From: Anisakis pegreffii
Taxonomy: Eukaryota > Nematoda > Chromadorea > Rhabditida > Anisakidae
Assembly: GCA_035041965.1 (NCBI GenBank)
Contig: JAPYMA010000618.1
Coordinates: 248,001 to 312,000, forward strand
DNA length: 64,000 bases
Reading direction: 5' to 3'
A model generated the notes under the pieces. That model saw only the letters and a program-made list of their open reading frames with translations, was not told the DNA's origin and did not search any database. The position numbers and the translations under genes were made by a program. Shown here piece by piece: positions 1-12,362 of this stretch; position 1 is the first letter of the stretch, and each line of letters begins with the position of its first letter.

Positions 1-1369
1 GAATGGCACTTCTTGTCAACACTTCTTTCAGTAAATGTCACGAGCCAATAAAGGTCACCGACCGTTAAAATTTGTAGCTACGACGTTTTGTAGCGAATAA
101 ATTGTCGTTCACTGATGAAATTCTAATCGCCAATCTCATTTCCCTCATCATTCCATTTGTAAAACTCCAATGGTGTTCACAGTCATTGCTTGATTTCAAG
201 ATAATGCGCTAGTCGAATACAACTACAAAACGGTACGCAAGACAAGATGAAGAAGACGTTCGATCGACAAATTATAGATTGGAGCTCACATAAAGCATGA
301 AACAATCTACATGGACGCTTTTGGTTAAGTTTACTGGCGCATTCAGCCCATAGGATCATTTGCAGAAGATTGTCGATGCTTTGTTCACTGCTTTGGAATA
401 TCTGTCGCCGTTATTGAGTTCAATTTGAATAGTATGGCGGTGAGTGTTTTAGACGTTTCAGTAGAAATCCGGTGAATAAGTTGGAAATCATTTTGGGAAT
501 GTGAAATTATTCACATAGAACAATTATGGTGATAGATTGAAATTTTCCTCTCAACTGCCACGATCGCTTGCATTTTCTCATCAATGTGAATGCTACAAAA
601 ACACCCTCGTTGTTCCTATGAATTTCCTAACAACGTTCATTTTCATGCGTCAAAACGCGAAAAATTGGACAAGTTAATAATAAACGCGATTGCAACAATC
701 CGCTCTTATTAGGATCGATTTTAGTGGCTGGAAACACTATTAACACAGAGAATATTTTATTGAAAACATATCGAGATCACGCAAGTAATACTCGTAATAA
801 CAGTTTGATTCCTGGATCTGTATGCATGATTCAAATCAATCAGCCTTCTCAAAACATTCCACTGAAAAGCGATATTTGAGTCAGAAATCAGTCCGATTTG
901 CTAAGTTCATATTTTTTGGTCATATTATCGATAGCCGTATTGAAACTTTAGAAATTACGAGATAAAGTGTGACGTGTACTGAGATATTTTGATGAAAAGG
1001 ATCAGGCGTGAAGCGTTGTTGTGCGAAATGATCACGATGTTAGATCATTCCATTTAATTTCCAATTGCTTATAAATGCTAAATGCAACAAATCTGCTGAA
1101 ATCGATCTATAATTTGCAACATGCCTTGACGACATCAATTGAAACATCGAAAACAATTACTAGTCAATTAGAAATTAAAAGGTAACTTAAGACATTGTTA
1201 TGCGACTGTTTTGAAGGTGAATGCTTATGCATTGAAAACGCTCATCAGCTTGAGCATTCCTAAGGAGTGATTTCAATTTGAAGGGTGAGAAAATATTTCT
1301 GGTCCTTTCAGGAAAAAAATCGGAGAAAGATCGCAAAAATCACAATCCAATCAAATTTGTGCTGAAAGC
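1..1369. other. no gene recognised
   Basis: AT-rich sequence with no open frame carrying family motifs. An ATGGCG followed by GTGAGT at about 434-442 could be a tiny first coding exon of a plus-strand gene, but I could not find a partner exon. Confidence 0.4.
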
Positions 1370-1972
1370 CTAGTGCCAGTGCCATCCTATCTTCAACCAA
1401 TCACGAAGTTTCGGCTTCACATAAGTTCGGAACGATCGGCCAGCCAGTGATTCGTTTCTTCTGTGACCTTTGTCATTGAAGAGGACGACGAACTCTCGTC
1501 GACCCGGAGCATCGTCATGGTTTGAGACAAAAAGCGGTGATTTACCAGCAATGGGCGCTTGAACAGCTGCAGTCTTTGCAACGGTTGGTGCAGAGAACGG
1601 TAATGAATATCTGCAAAGAAAGACCCATTTCGAAGTACTCAAACGCATTTGTTTTCACGGTTCTATGCGATGGAATCACTGGCTGAAGTAATAAATGGTA
1701 GCGGTGTCATTCGTAACGTATGAACGAATGCATAAATTATTCACCTAAGCATAGCTGAGTTTTCCGAGAATTTGCATAAAAATAATCCGTTTTCACTGTT
1801 TCGCAATATCTGACAAATTGCAAAATATTGCGAAGCAGCGGAATTTGACAAAGTATTACAAATGAGGATTTATAATCGAAAATCACCTGTTTATTTGGAA
1901 TGCGCCAAAAGTGGTATCGCTGAGAGTGTTGATGCAAAGGAACAAAAAGATTGACGTGGCTATTGCAGTCAT
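1370..1972 (-). CDS. small secreted protein, orphan (108 aa, two exons)
   Basis: Exon 1 is 1972-1887 and exon 2 is 1610-1370. The donor is AACAG|GTGATT and the acceptor is TTTCTTTGCAG; the two-base remainder of exon 1 joins the single completing base of exon 2 in frame. Residues 1-19 form a good signal peptide (MTAIATSIFLFLCINTLS), with cleavage expected before DTTFG. The mature part of about 90 residues has no cysteine. It begins with a Pro/Ala/Val-rich stretch, has a basic middle (DAPGRREF, GHRRNES) and ends in the unusual aromatic tail KIGWHWH. A TTCCAG acceptor lies 12 bases before the ATG, fitting trans-splicing. I do not recognise a family; a secreted peptide or neuropeptide-like precursor is possible. 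The splice join and signal peptide make it more credible than the single open frames. Confidence 0.5.
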
Positions 1973-3476
1973 GAGCACAAATTCTGGAAGATTTTGTGAT
2001 ATATTTGAATTTGAAATATGGTACAAAACCGACATATGACAGAACATGTGAAATATATCAACGCATTGCTGCCTGGAAGCGAATAGCATAGACGAGATTG
2101 GACATGGGCGAATATGACGAAACAAGGGCTAATGCATGTTGACAAGTGGTATGGATCATTCCGCGGATCACGGCTTCCTGATAGCATCATAAAGCAACAA
2201 TAATTATTCAGTCGATGGTTTAAGATAATTCATTCGCTGATTCTCAGGTAATACTCTGCACAGTGAAATTCTAATATTAACCTGGAAACTTCGGAATTTC
2301 CAAGAAAAAAATTCGGTGCTGATTTCCGGCCGATACCATGAAGTTTTCACGGAGGAAGTCTATGAGTTGCTTTCTTGCAATCTGCTTTGAGACAAAATCA
2401 TGCATGCGACAAGGTCAACTACAAATTTCTCAAAGGGCTCATTCAAAGCAATTTTAGAAGTTTCAAAGTATGAAAAAGGAAACAGATGATTCGTATGAAT
2501 CAAAACAAGCGAATGCGCCATCCTCTCTGGCGCTTGGAACAGATTAAGTATGTTTGATGATTTCCATGAGCATGAAGGCAACGATGAAACAATTAAAGAT
2601 CAAATACGAGATACATGTCAAATTATAGTAAACCCATTCGACACTCAACGTCGGTTGATACCTCATTTGAACAAAACCGTGTGTAGTCATTAATGTTGCT
2701 CCTCGGTGAATCTCAAGAGGTTTCCTTAATAGGCATTAAAAAATTGCCTGAACAACACGTGAATCGAGAGAATTAGAAATGTCAAATTCCATTTTCCTAA
2801 CGCACAATCTTTGCATTGAACGCTGTCGTTTTTGCCTAATGCAGCAGCAACACCACTAAATGAACAATCGTATGTGACCATTACTTAACAAATCTAAGTT
2901 AATAAATTGAACGACTTTCCGGCCAATGGCGTGATATTACAAGGAAATTTTGAAATTGATTGAATGACATGTTCACATTTGCAAATTCTCATCAGAATGT
3001 TCACATCAATTTTCATCGAATTTATTGTCGTGAGCACTCAATTTCTAGTTTTTCCACAATGACCATTGTGTTTCTGTGAGAGCTTCCTTCACCTTCACAC
3101 AAATTCGAAACGTAACGGGATGAAGCGATAATGCGTTGTCAACAATTCGTGCACTTGTCGCTGAATTGAGTACGAGAATGAAACGATGTATTGAGTGCAG
3201 CAGTTCAATGTCATGCTAGTCAAACATTTTTGTCCTCATTTTCTAAGAATAAAAGTATCTGAGAGCGGCATGAAAACCTAAATTGAAAGTGATAGTCGTT
3301 GTTAAATGGATTGCAAGTTGCTGAATCATACTTTTTTCAAGAGCATGAATGGAGTACGAGATTTTCATTGTGTACTGGCATTTTAATTCACGTTCTAAAC
3401 TGACTGAAAATCCTTCGAGTAGGTTATAGCCACGAAGACTATTTGCTTTAATACGTTTCTTTGCACGCAATCAGAT

Positions 3477-3710
3477 AAATTTTTCTGAGCTCGTAATCAA
3501 AAAAAAGAAAATCTTGAGTGAAGATTTCCGCTCTGCGAAGTCTTTAAGCCGATTTCATATTCCAAATTGATTGAAAATCTTTCTAGTAGACAAATTTTTC
3601 TGAGCTCGTAATCAAAAAAAAAGAAAATCATGAGTGAAGATTTCCGCTCTGCGAAGTCTTTAAGCCGATTTCATATTCCAAACTGATTGAAAATCTTTCT
3701 AGTAGACAAA
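3477..3710. repeat. 115-bp tandem duplication
   Basis: Two adjacent copies (about 3477-3594 and 3592-3710) starting AAATTTTTCTGAGCTCGTAA. They differ by one A in a poly-A run (eight versus nine) and two substitutions (CTTGAG/CATGAG and AAATTG/AAACTG), so the duplication is recent. Confidence 0.95.
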
Positions 3711-3825
3711 AACTGATGCGACTTTAAATGAATGTTAAAAATATATTATTGAAAATTTCATCACGATATATTATTCAAAAAATATTCTCACTCAAGCAAC
3801 ATATTTATTCAATGCATAACGATAC

Positions 3826-3969
3826 CCGCTCATTTTGCCTAAAGACGTTTTGCCTAAGGATAGTTTGCCTAAGAAAGTTTGCCTATTAGGCAAAATATCC
3901 ACTAAAAAACCAATGTCAAACTTTAGATAAACTGTCGTTAGGCAAAACGTTTTCAGGCAAATTGTGCGG
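3826..3969. mobile_element. short inverted-repeat (foldback/MITE-like) element
   Basis: Imperfect 32-bp inverted arms at 3826-3857 and 3938-3969 (four mismatches, 13-bp perfect core ACGTTTTGCCTAA). Between them are further TTTGCCTA / TAGGCAAA motifs in both orientations. Total 144 bp, no coding capacity. I saw no clear target-site duplication, so the superfamily is unknown. Confidence 0.65.
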
Positions 3970-5320
3970 TCACAATATAGAACACACTCTTTTGCACTGC
4001 TTTGCTATCATTAACCAACTGGTCGACAGACAATCAACATCGATCCGTTGGAAATATTCTCGAAGACAACACTTCAACCGAACGCATGCTTCAACTTGCG
4101 ACAGTCAGCAATAAATGCCGCTTCATTCCAGCAGCATACACTATTTGCTGTTCAGATTGAACGCTTCGAGAGCAACACCTATTGATGCTTTCACCAAAAG
4201 AACGGCCAAATTGGTCGTCGAACAATGGATCTTCTCGGGGTGAAACCGTCTTTGCTCACTGGTGATCCCTCACCCATATCACTTCTCAACGTTCTGCCTT
4301 GAACATTTTCGCTTTCAATCGGATCAGATTCGAGCTGGATCAACGGACGGCTTTCCGGGTTGGCGATTTCGAAGTCGGGCGATGCCGCATAGAAATATTT
4401 CGAGAATTTTGGAGATATTGATAAATTGAGGCGATGGTATGGGAGTAATGTTCTGAAATATTAGTTGAATGAGCGTTTCGAACGACTTGAAAATACAAGA
4501 ATTTCATAGCTTTTTATTTTCGCTCTTCATTTCATTCATCGTTCTTGTTTCAATCTCGGATTTTCAGTCCATTCGAGGATTTTCATCTCATACGCTTCAC
4601 TCACCATTATTAATATTAGCCGAGAATTCTAGCATAGACTATTCACCAAGTTTGATCTCAGGGCGTACAAAGAATACACTCACGTTTTTTCATTAGTTAT
4701 GCTCAATTGATATTCTCTCTTTTTGCACAAAAATCAGAATTATTTTTCATCGCATCACTCATTCGTCTATCATAAAGCCAGCCACACACTCATTCCATCT
4801 TACAATAATAACATTTGCAGTCGGATGACTCCAGAGGAAAATTGTGCACAGAACAGCAATTAACAATCAGTTAGTCTATTGCATGACTTCGGGAAATGCA
4901 TGGGAGAAACAATACAAACTGAATGAATCACCGCTTTGAAATTGACTTTGCTTCAACTTCCGATTCGCAACCAATTTCCATTAGCAGTATACAAAGAAAT
5001 TGAATTGTAAGGATGAGCTTTGTGGAACGCATCACTTGTTTAGAGCCTGAAATGACTGCCCTAAAGTGATAATGAAAAATGAAAATTACGCTGTTTGCAA
5101 GCGTTCAAAAAATTCTTCTTGCAGAGCTATTCACAATGAGATACAAATTCGTAGGTGACTATGCGTTGAGATCGGAACGTTAACAGGTGATAGTGAAACA
5201 AAACCATACATTTCGAATGATTCCGGTGTAAAACCTCTCCTGACTGAGTTGTTTCTTTACAAGAAACGAAAAGTTAGTTTAAAGATGTCAGAAGAGGGTC
5301 GTATTGGGTTCCTCAGAAAA

Positions 5321-5390
5321 ATAGTAATAACAGAAGGAGTAGATAGTAATAACAAAGTAATAACAATGTTTAAAAAATAGTAATAACAAA
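5321..5390. repeat. degenerate AGTAATAACA tandem repeat
   Basis: At least four copies of AGTAATAACA separated by short spacers. Confidence 0.8.
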
Positions 5391-7879
5391 GTTCCCACAA
5401 AGGCAATTACGAAAGATTCTAATTACACTCAGTCAGTCACGATCAGCTTAAGGAACACAGACAAACTTCAGAGCCGTGTCAGTTTGTTACAGTGACAACG
5501 AAATTCAACGCCACTGGCAATCAAATTCGAATAAGACGTTCTGAAAGAGATTTGATCTAGGCTGCAAGCAAAACTGATAATTCAAGCGGTGGAGTTACTA
5601 AGCTTGCTATATGCTGACCTACCTGCATGACTAGCCCTACGTTCACATTCATATGACGGCCTAACAATAGAATACAGGGAAAGGTGAAGGCACAGGTAGA
5701 TGAGGAGGTTGTAATCCAGCGTTGGTCATACTCATGACTATCCACAATTTCCAATCAAATAAATAAATAACTGAAGTAACTGCAAGTTTGCAGAAAACAG
5801 CCGTTGGCATGTTAGCAACGGACGTTCGCATGGAATTGAAGAACTGTCGGTGATGCGAAATACCGCAAATGAATGAATGAGTTAAACAATAAATGGATTT
5901 TTATAGCCGTTTGACTCGAGGGGACGTGATGTGTTCAGTGAAAGCTGCTCATGCGTTCATGTTATCTAATGAACAATAGTGTAACCGATCGAATCATTTA
6001 ATTTGGTCCTTAATGAAATGTTAATAAGCGTCAATGAATAAGCACTATTGTTTTGCTGAATTGAAGCATTATGAAAGCAATTTTGTCATCGGCTATATAA
6101 TGCTTAATGATGATATCACGCTTCATTACTCACATGCAGTGTTATGCCGTTAATGAAAGTTTCTTAGGGTTTCTTGATAAAATATGATGCGATCACAATG
6201 CACCGAAAATTATCTTAGGAAATCTGTATCACAATCAGCATCATGTCAGTTAATTTCAGTGATCACTTAATGAAGAACTGTTCGCAGCTGAACCTCACAC
6301 ATACTCAAAGTTTGCAGCAGCTATCATTCAAAGAAACTGAAAGTGCTGAAGAGCACATGAGCAAAAGAATCCAACACGGTGCAAAAACCATGGATGAACA
6401 ACGATTCCAACTGCACGAACAAGATTTCTTCGTTATTTGTGGTTGATCAGTTTGTGAAATTATTGCAATCTGCAAAATTTGAAACGGCTGTGGTGAATGC
6501 CAAAGCTGAATTGAGTACACGATTTTCAGTTTGTTTCGGCAGATTCCGAAGCCTCAACTCAAATTTCCAAACAACTGTGGATTTTTCACAAATTAGATAT
6601 AAAATAATGTAGTGTTCTTTGATTTCCTGTGATTACCACTCGATACTCTGTTTCTCTTCTCACAAATTCCTAATCATCAACTTGTCATCATGTGATATTA
6701 TGATCGTTCAACAATGAGCGTTCAAACTGACAGCAGCAAATGTTGACCACCCAAAAGAGTTTCCAAAATAACAAGTTTCAGGCGTATGCTTTGATAGATT
6801 ACATAATGTATAGCATGTTTTATTAAATCAAGGCGATATCATATGTGAAAATGAAAGTGAAACAATAAATATATCATGAATAAGCACATCAATGGAATGC
6901 AATTTTCTTTAACATCTATATCAGAATAATCGAAGGACGTAAGATTTCCAGATTGTTGTTCTCGTTCGAATAGTGCTGAAGATAACATGTTGGTGCATTT
7001 TGCAGGCTGAAGGAAATCTGGGCTGAAAATGAGGCTTCATTCAATGGAATAATCCTCCACATTAAGTTTTCTCTGCATTCAGATTTCTCGCATGTCGATT
7101 ATCTTCGAATGAAAATGAAAAAATAGGATGCGTTGAGTTCTGCTCTGCATAGAAAAGAGACAACATTCAATTTCGATATCAAAATTACTCTGGTCTGAAA
7201 TGTTGATGACTAGAACTAATTGCGACAGGAATGCGTTTAGGCTGCATTCTTAGCTGGTTGTCAATTAGGAGGTGCATTCTTACAGAGGTAGTATTCACAT
7301 GTTGGCTTGACGATGCAGTGCTGAGACTTTTTTTATGACATTAGGTCATGCATACTGTTGTAACAAAGGAAATGAGCAGATGCTGCAATTGTCGATTCCA
7401 CAAAAATCGTTCAGTGTTCAATGAGCTGATTTGCGTTGACATTTCGTTCCACCTACTCCAAAACATCTAATCATGGAGCATAAAATGTGAACTGATTCTG
7501 CACATGACTTTACTGACTCAGATTTTTGATCGCAACTACCTAATGATTTCTCGTCTACCTAATTTTGATCAGCACCCATCAGTTGGTATCTACTGAAGTC
7601 TGTAAACGAAGCAAAACTAGTTTATGTTGGTGTCGTTTAAGAATTCTTAGTCAACACATCGACTTTCTAAATCTGAGCAGGAAACGTATTGTTGTGCTTC
7701 ACGCGAAATCGACAACATGCAATGCACTATTACTCACAGTTTCGTTGAGTAAATTGCATTGTTAATTTTGAAAAACTTCACACTGCACTAATACTGGATA
7801 GTTGGTGAAATGTGAATGCGAAATAAAACAATCATACCATTATTAGTGAACATCTGATAGAGCTCTTTGTAGACGAGAA

Positions 7880-8423
7880 TTAGCCCCACATGCCCATTCC
7901 ACCCATCATGAATGGGTCATACATTCCCATGCCATAGCCGCCATAGCCGCCCCAGCCTCCGTATCCTCCCAGTCCTCCCATACCGAACGGTCCCCATCCC
8001 CAGCCCCATTGTCTCTTCACTCGATTCCTGCAGGTAGAGAAAAAATAAAAGTAGAAAAAATTTCGAACTTTTCAGGCTTCATTAGGTGCTCATATCTTCT
8101 TACACGCTTCGATAAATGCTCTGGATGAATTATTTCAATGTTGCAGACCGATTGAATGATTCTATCCGACAAATTTTTTGCTGTGGCATTGAATCGTAGT
8201 GGTCGATAATCATGACAGAGTGCATTCTATACAGTCGAGTCGTTTCCAGATAACTAGTGCTATGACTCATGCAAGGAAAGCATAATTCGATGTATTCCCC
8301 GACTATCAACTTCAAATGTTGAATCAATTCAACTTACGCTCTCGCTCCATAGTGGCTCAATTCGGCCTGAGTCTCAGTGATAACAAGCACAGCGCACAGG
8401 AACAGAATCAGTAATGACTTCAT
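7880..8423 (-). CDS. NLP-29-like Gly/Tyr/Trp-rich secreted peptide precursor (77 aa)
   Basis: Exon 1 is 8423-8338 and exon 2 is 8027-7880 (GAGAGC|GTAAGT donor, CTACCTGCAG acceptor; phase fits). Residues 1-20 are a textbook signal peptide (MKSLLILFLCAVLVITETQA). A short propeptide follows and ends in a dibasic site, RVKR (residues 31-34). After it comes a 43-residue mature peptide that starts QWGWGWG and is built of GGY, GGW and GMG units, ending MWG. Signal peptide, KR site and a QWG start followed by YGG/GGW repeats are the layout of the nematode nlp-27 to nlp-34 family, which are epidermal antimicrobial peptides induced by fungal infection and wounding. It probably acts outside the cell at the cuticle. 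It is Met-rich where the Caenorhabditis family is Tyr-rich. A GATTTTTAG acceptor 18 bases upstream of the ATG (8443-8442) fits trans-splicing. Gly-rich cuticle protein is the alternative. Confidence 0.85.
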
Positions 8424-8588
8424 TGCAAATGTAATTGGAATCTAAAAATCAAAAATTCAAAAAGTGAGCCCTAAATTCGTCGTTTGCATCGTAAACGATG
8501 AAATATTCCAATCACCTCGTAGCATAGATGAGAAATGAATAAATTTGCTCAAAAATGCATGTATGTTTCTTACGTCCAACGTATGGAG

Positions 8589-8745
8589 GAAACGTCGGAA
8601 TAGAGAAGCTGAGCTAGCTAGATCTATGAGGACAGCATTGCAACAATGCATCACGACAACAGATCAACAAGGTTATCAGATTGTTATGCTGAATGATTAT
8701 GGATATAAGAAAATTAAATCGGAACCAACGCATACATCTTTGTGA
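8589..8745 (+). CDS. possible terminal exon, unknown gene
   Basis: An open frame ending TGA at 8743-8745 reads from WRKRRNREAELARSMR through a polar middle to KKIKSEPTHTSL. Codon use is more gene-like than in flanking frames, and an AG acceptor is possible at 8588. No partner exon or family is recognised; it lies head-to-head with the NLP-like gene. Weak. Confidence 0.22.
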
Positions 8746-11700
8746 CCAAACTTGAAACAATCCTAACTGTGAAAGGCTTTAAAGTTTCAAGAATGTGAAA
8801 CTATCGCCATCTAGAGGCAATGGTCTATCAGACTCACTGATTCAAGCGTAACCTCGCGAATGCTTTAATATGCGATCCGAAAGTGGTCTGTCAACTCAAT
8901 TATATCATTAGAACATTTCCAGAAAGCGAGACATTCCATTTGACAATATTATGTGAAGCATGATAAGAGCACAATTAACGAACAAGTACGTCGCTGAATT
9001 ACGATCAATGATTAAATGAAATGATTGGTTAGGTGAATCAACACTAACTGGAACATTAGAAAGCATTCTTGGAAACTACAGCTGTCACAATTAACTTAGT
9101 TAAACTTCAATGAAAACTGGATGGTACGGTTGAAAGGGGATGGTGATCAAGTTTAGAAGTAATTTGCAAGAAATGTCGAATCGTATCAAAACTACAATTC
9201 CTGCATAAAAAAGAGCAATTCTCTAAAATCGAGCTGTTTCCATCGAAAGTTCAGGAATTCCTTTCAGACGATGTCATCACAAAAAGACTGCACTTCATTC
9301 TTTAAGACACCTACTCAACAACGCTCATCAATATCAGAACAGTATCAGTACAGAATAAGTATTATTAGAATGTGATAATAATATTTGGAGAATAGAATTG
9401 AAACTCGTTCCAGTTGAAATATTGCGGTTAGTTGGCTAGAATGAAAACATCACATGGTGTGGATTTGTTTCAAGACGGTCTCTTTATATATTGCTGACTA
9501 AGAGGAAGAGCGCATGACTCCTGCATTACGCATCACGTGCATTGCCCACGTTCGAGTGACACCAGTCTTGTTGAGTCGGAATGAATTCGGCGAATTGGAC
9601 GACGATAAAGCTCCTCCGTTTGCTGTTTATTAATCTCTCTCCGTTCCGCTTTTCTGTCTCAGCACTTCACTGATTCTTGTTCCAGTGGACATTTCATTGT
9701 CAACTCATTATGATCATCATTGTCATTTTTATTGATTTGTGATCAGCAATACTTTCAAATGATTAATATTGTTGCCAGTATTACAGTTTCAGAGCATTTT
9801 GATCATTTTCATAGTTGATACAACTTCAGAGACAGTAGTTTTGTTCGCAGAGAGACAAACACATGAACACAAAAATACGATTGATTAATTGAGAAGTTTA
9901 AGGTGATGATGTCGACATCGTCGGAAACCAGAAATTTGCTTTCGTAAGCAGCATCTAACCGACTCAAGCAAAAAACTTTCACATTTTGTTGTTCTCTTCC
10001 GTAATATTATGCTGACACTTTGGTTTATTTCTTGCTTTAGAGGATGATCCATGGAAAAATGCTCGTTAAACATATCGGTAAACTTGTCATCTCATCAGAT
10101 TTTATCTGAAGTTCATTTGGTTTTTGCTAGAGGTATTTTGATGCGATTTGGGCAGAAATGCATCAGGTATAACCATTTGATTCGGAAGGTGAATCGAGAA
10201 ATTTATCAGAATCAGTCATTGAAAAAAATCACCGGAACATTAGATTCTGATCACCTTTTTAAGTGTAGAACGCTCTGTTGAAATCAGTGAATGCTTGTTT
10301 GGAATGTGAACTGTTTCACGTCAGATATTTGTGGAGGATCGAGTCTTTCAACGAGACACCACATCAGAACTTAAACATGCTTGATTTCAGAGGCTTCTAT
10401 GAACTCACGAACACTTCAAATAATTCTCGTTTATTATGTTGTCTACTAAACGATGATATTTTTAGCGATTTCCGGGGAATGCCTGGAAAAGGATATTTTT
10501 AGTGTTACACCTGAATCAGCAATTCTCACGTCGCTTTAGAGTCGATGTGTTTTGTGCATAGTTGAATGTTTAAGCAATTATGCATTTCGCTAAATCCCAT
10601 CACGTCATCTGTTAATTTCCAATGATAGCAACTGCGGAACAGCTAATCTGCTTCTGAATCTTTTTTGTTGGTTGTCATTTCTAGGCGACTGAAAACGTTT
10701 ACAAATGACAACGAATCACTTGAATGCATGAGAAGAAAGCAAATTCATTCTCGATCAATTTTTAGCTTTTGATCTAACCAATAATTTCTGATCATCATCA
10801 TTCTGTCACTTTTTTTGTCTTCAGCGGATGATGACATTCATGATGGCGCACGGTTTTTTAGGGACAGAAATTCCAGAATACTGCTAAACAAATATTCTTG
10901 CGAAGGATTACACTAATTGCAAGAATTTTTTGTGTTTTTGAGTTTCACAAAAACAACACTTCCACGATTCATGTTGATAACACCAACCAAACATCAGGTT
11001 TAAAGTATTGCAGCAGTGTGTTTATGATGCAATGGTGGGCAACTACGCTGTTCCAATCCGTGTCAGTTTTGAAAGCAATTGTGCTCTTGGAACATTTCAA
11101 AGAAGTGCATGCTGAACTGTTCACCAAGACTTGTTTCAAATAAACCAAATTCAATTAAGCCAAGTGTTTTTGATGAATTACTTTCTTTACATACATGTGA
11201 CGAAGCAGTTTCGTGACCACGCAAAAACCAATGAACAAACACATTTCAATCGTTGATTTCGTGACTATGCCCACGAATTTTTTCAGTGCCCTCAGAGTAC
11301 AGTGGCACTTTGCGAAGACAATGTTTCGTGCCTTGTGACGTCGTGCGCTGTGAATGAGGGAACACTGACTGAACGTTATCATTTCGAAGAAATGCCGAAA
11401 AGATTTCACCATCAGATTACCTTGTGATCACCCGATTATCGCATTTCTTAAACGTCTCAGGCAGCCACATTCACATTGATTGGCGAATAAAGTGAACACT
11501 TCAAACTTCCACAGAAACCACTGTAATGATGTCAGTTTGTGGTCGTCGAGTCGCATTCCGAAATGAAATTCTTTTTATTGAAGGAAATAAGAAGGAACCA
11601 AATCATCGCTGACAATGAGCAATAAATTATTCAAGAAATGATGCGAACAATCAAATTGTTCCGCGAACAGTAGGAATTTTTTCCGAACTGATTTCGACAA

Positions 11701-12335
11701 AATCGGATCAGTTTGAGTTTTGTTGACATAAAGGGAACACATCCATTTACCGCCTCATGAGAACAGCGCAGTGAATGTCACAAAAAACTAAAGATTGACA
11801 CTGGAAAACTACGTCTTAACGAATCTAGAACTGACATGTTCAGCGAATACACACGGCGATACCACATCAGATATCCTGCAGTCAGCTGAACATTTCAACT
11901 GATAATTTATTGATCCAGGCACAAACAGTAGCACTATTCGCCTAATTCGCACCACAAATTTATTACAGTTCGGTCAAAACCAGTCCGAATGATTGTAAAA
12001 AAATTCCAGACTCTACCATGCATCACTAAAGATGTATGCACTCAAACCGACAGCATTTTTTGTACCAGTTACCTCATGTGATGTCATAATTCTCAAGGTG
12101 AATACATTCAAAAATACTTTTATCGAAATAGAAGCATAGATTTTGAAATGAAGCTTGCAGAAATCTCAACTAGTCGCAAAGTGCTTGGTCAAGCTGTTCA
12201 ACTCTAAAATTAGCCAGTGTTCCTCAGGTTTCAAATGTATGAAAAGCTCAATTTGATTGCAGTTTTCGGACAAACTTGAAACATATATTAAGTCTTTTCT
12301 TTTGGAACTTGAAGAAATGCGAGATCGGAACCATT

Positions 12336-12362
12336 GTGTTTATGTGTGTATGTGTGTGTGTG
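12336..12362. repeat. TG microsatellite
   Basis: TGTGTTTATGTGTGTATGTG-type run of imperfect TG dinucleotides. Confidence 0.85.

Larger units (their letters stand above)
1973..7879. other. intergenic: repeats only
   Basis: No gene recognised in 5.9 kb. It holds the 115-bp tandem duplication (3477-3710), the inverted-repeat element (3826-3969) and the AGTAATAACA repeat (5321-5390), listed separately. Short open frames around 4469-4696 and 6243-6612 lack motifs and coding-type codon use. Confidence 0.5.

Noticed and set aside
3826..3969. Interstitial telomere repeat (TTAGGC is the nematode telomere unit)
   Set aside because: The words occur at 13-16 bp spacing in both orientations, not as head-to-tail hexamers; an inverted-repeat element explains them better.
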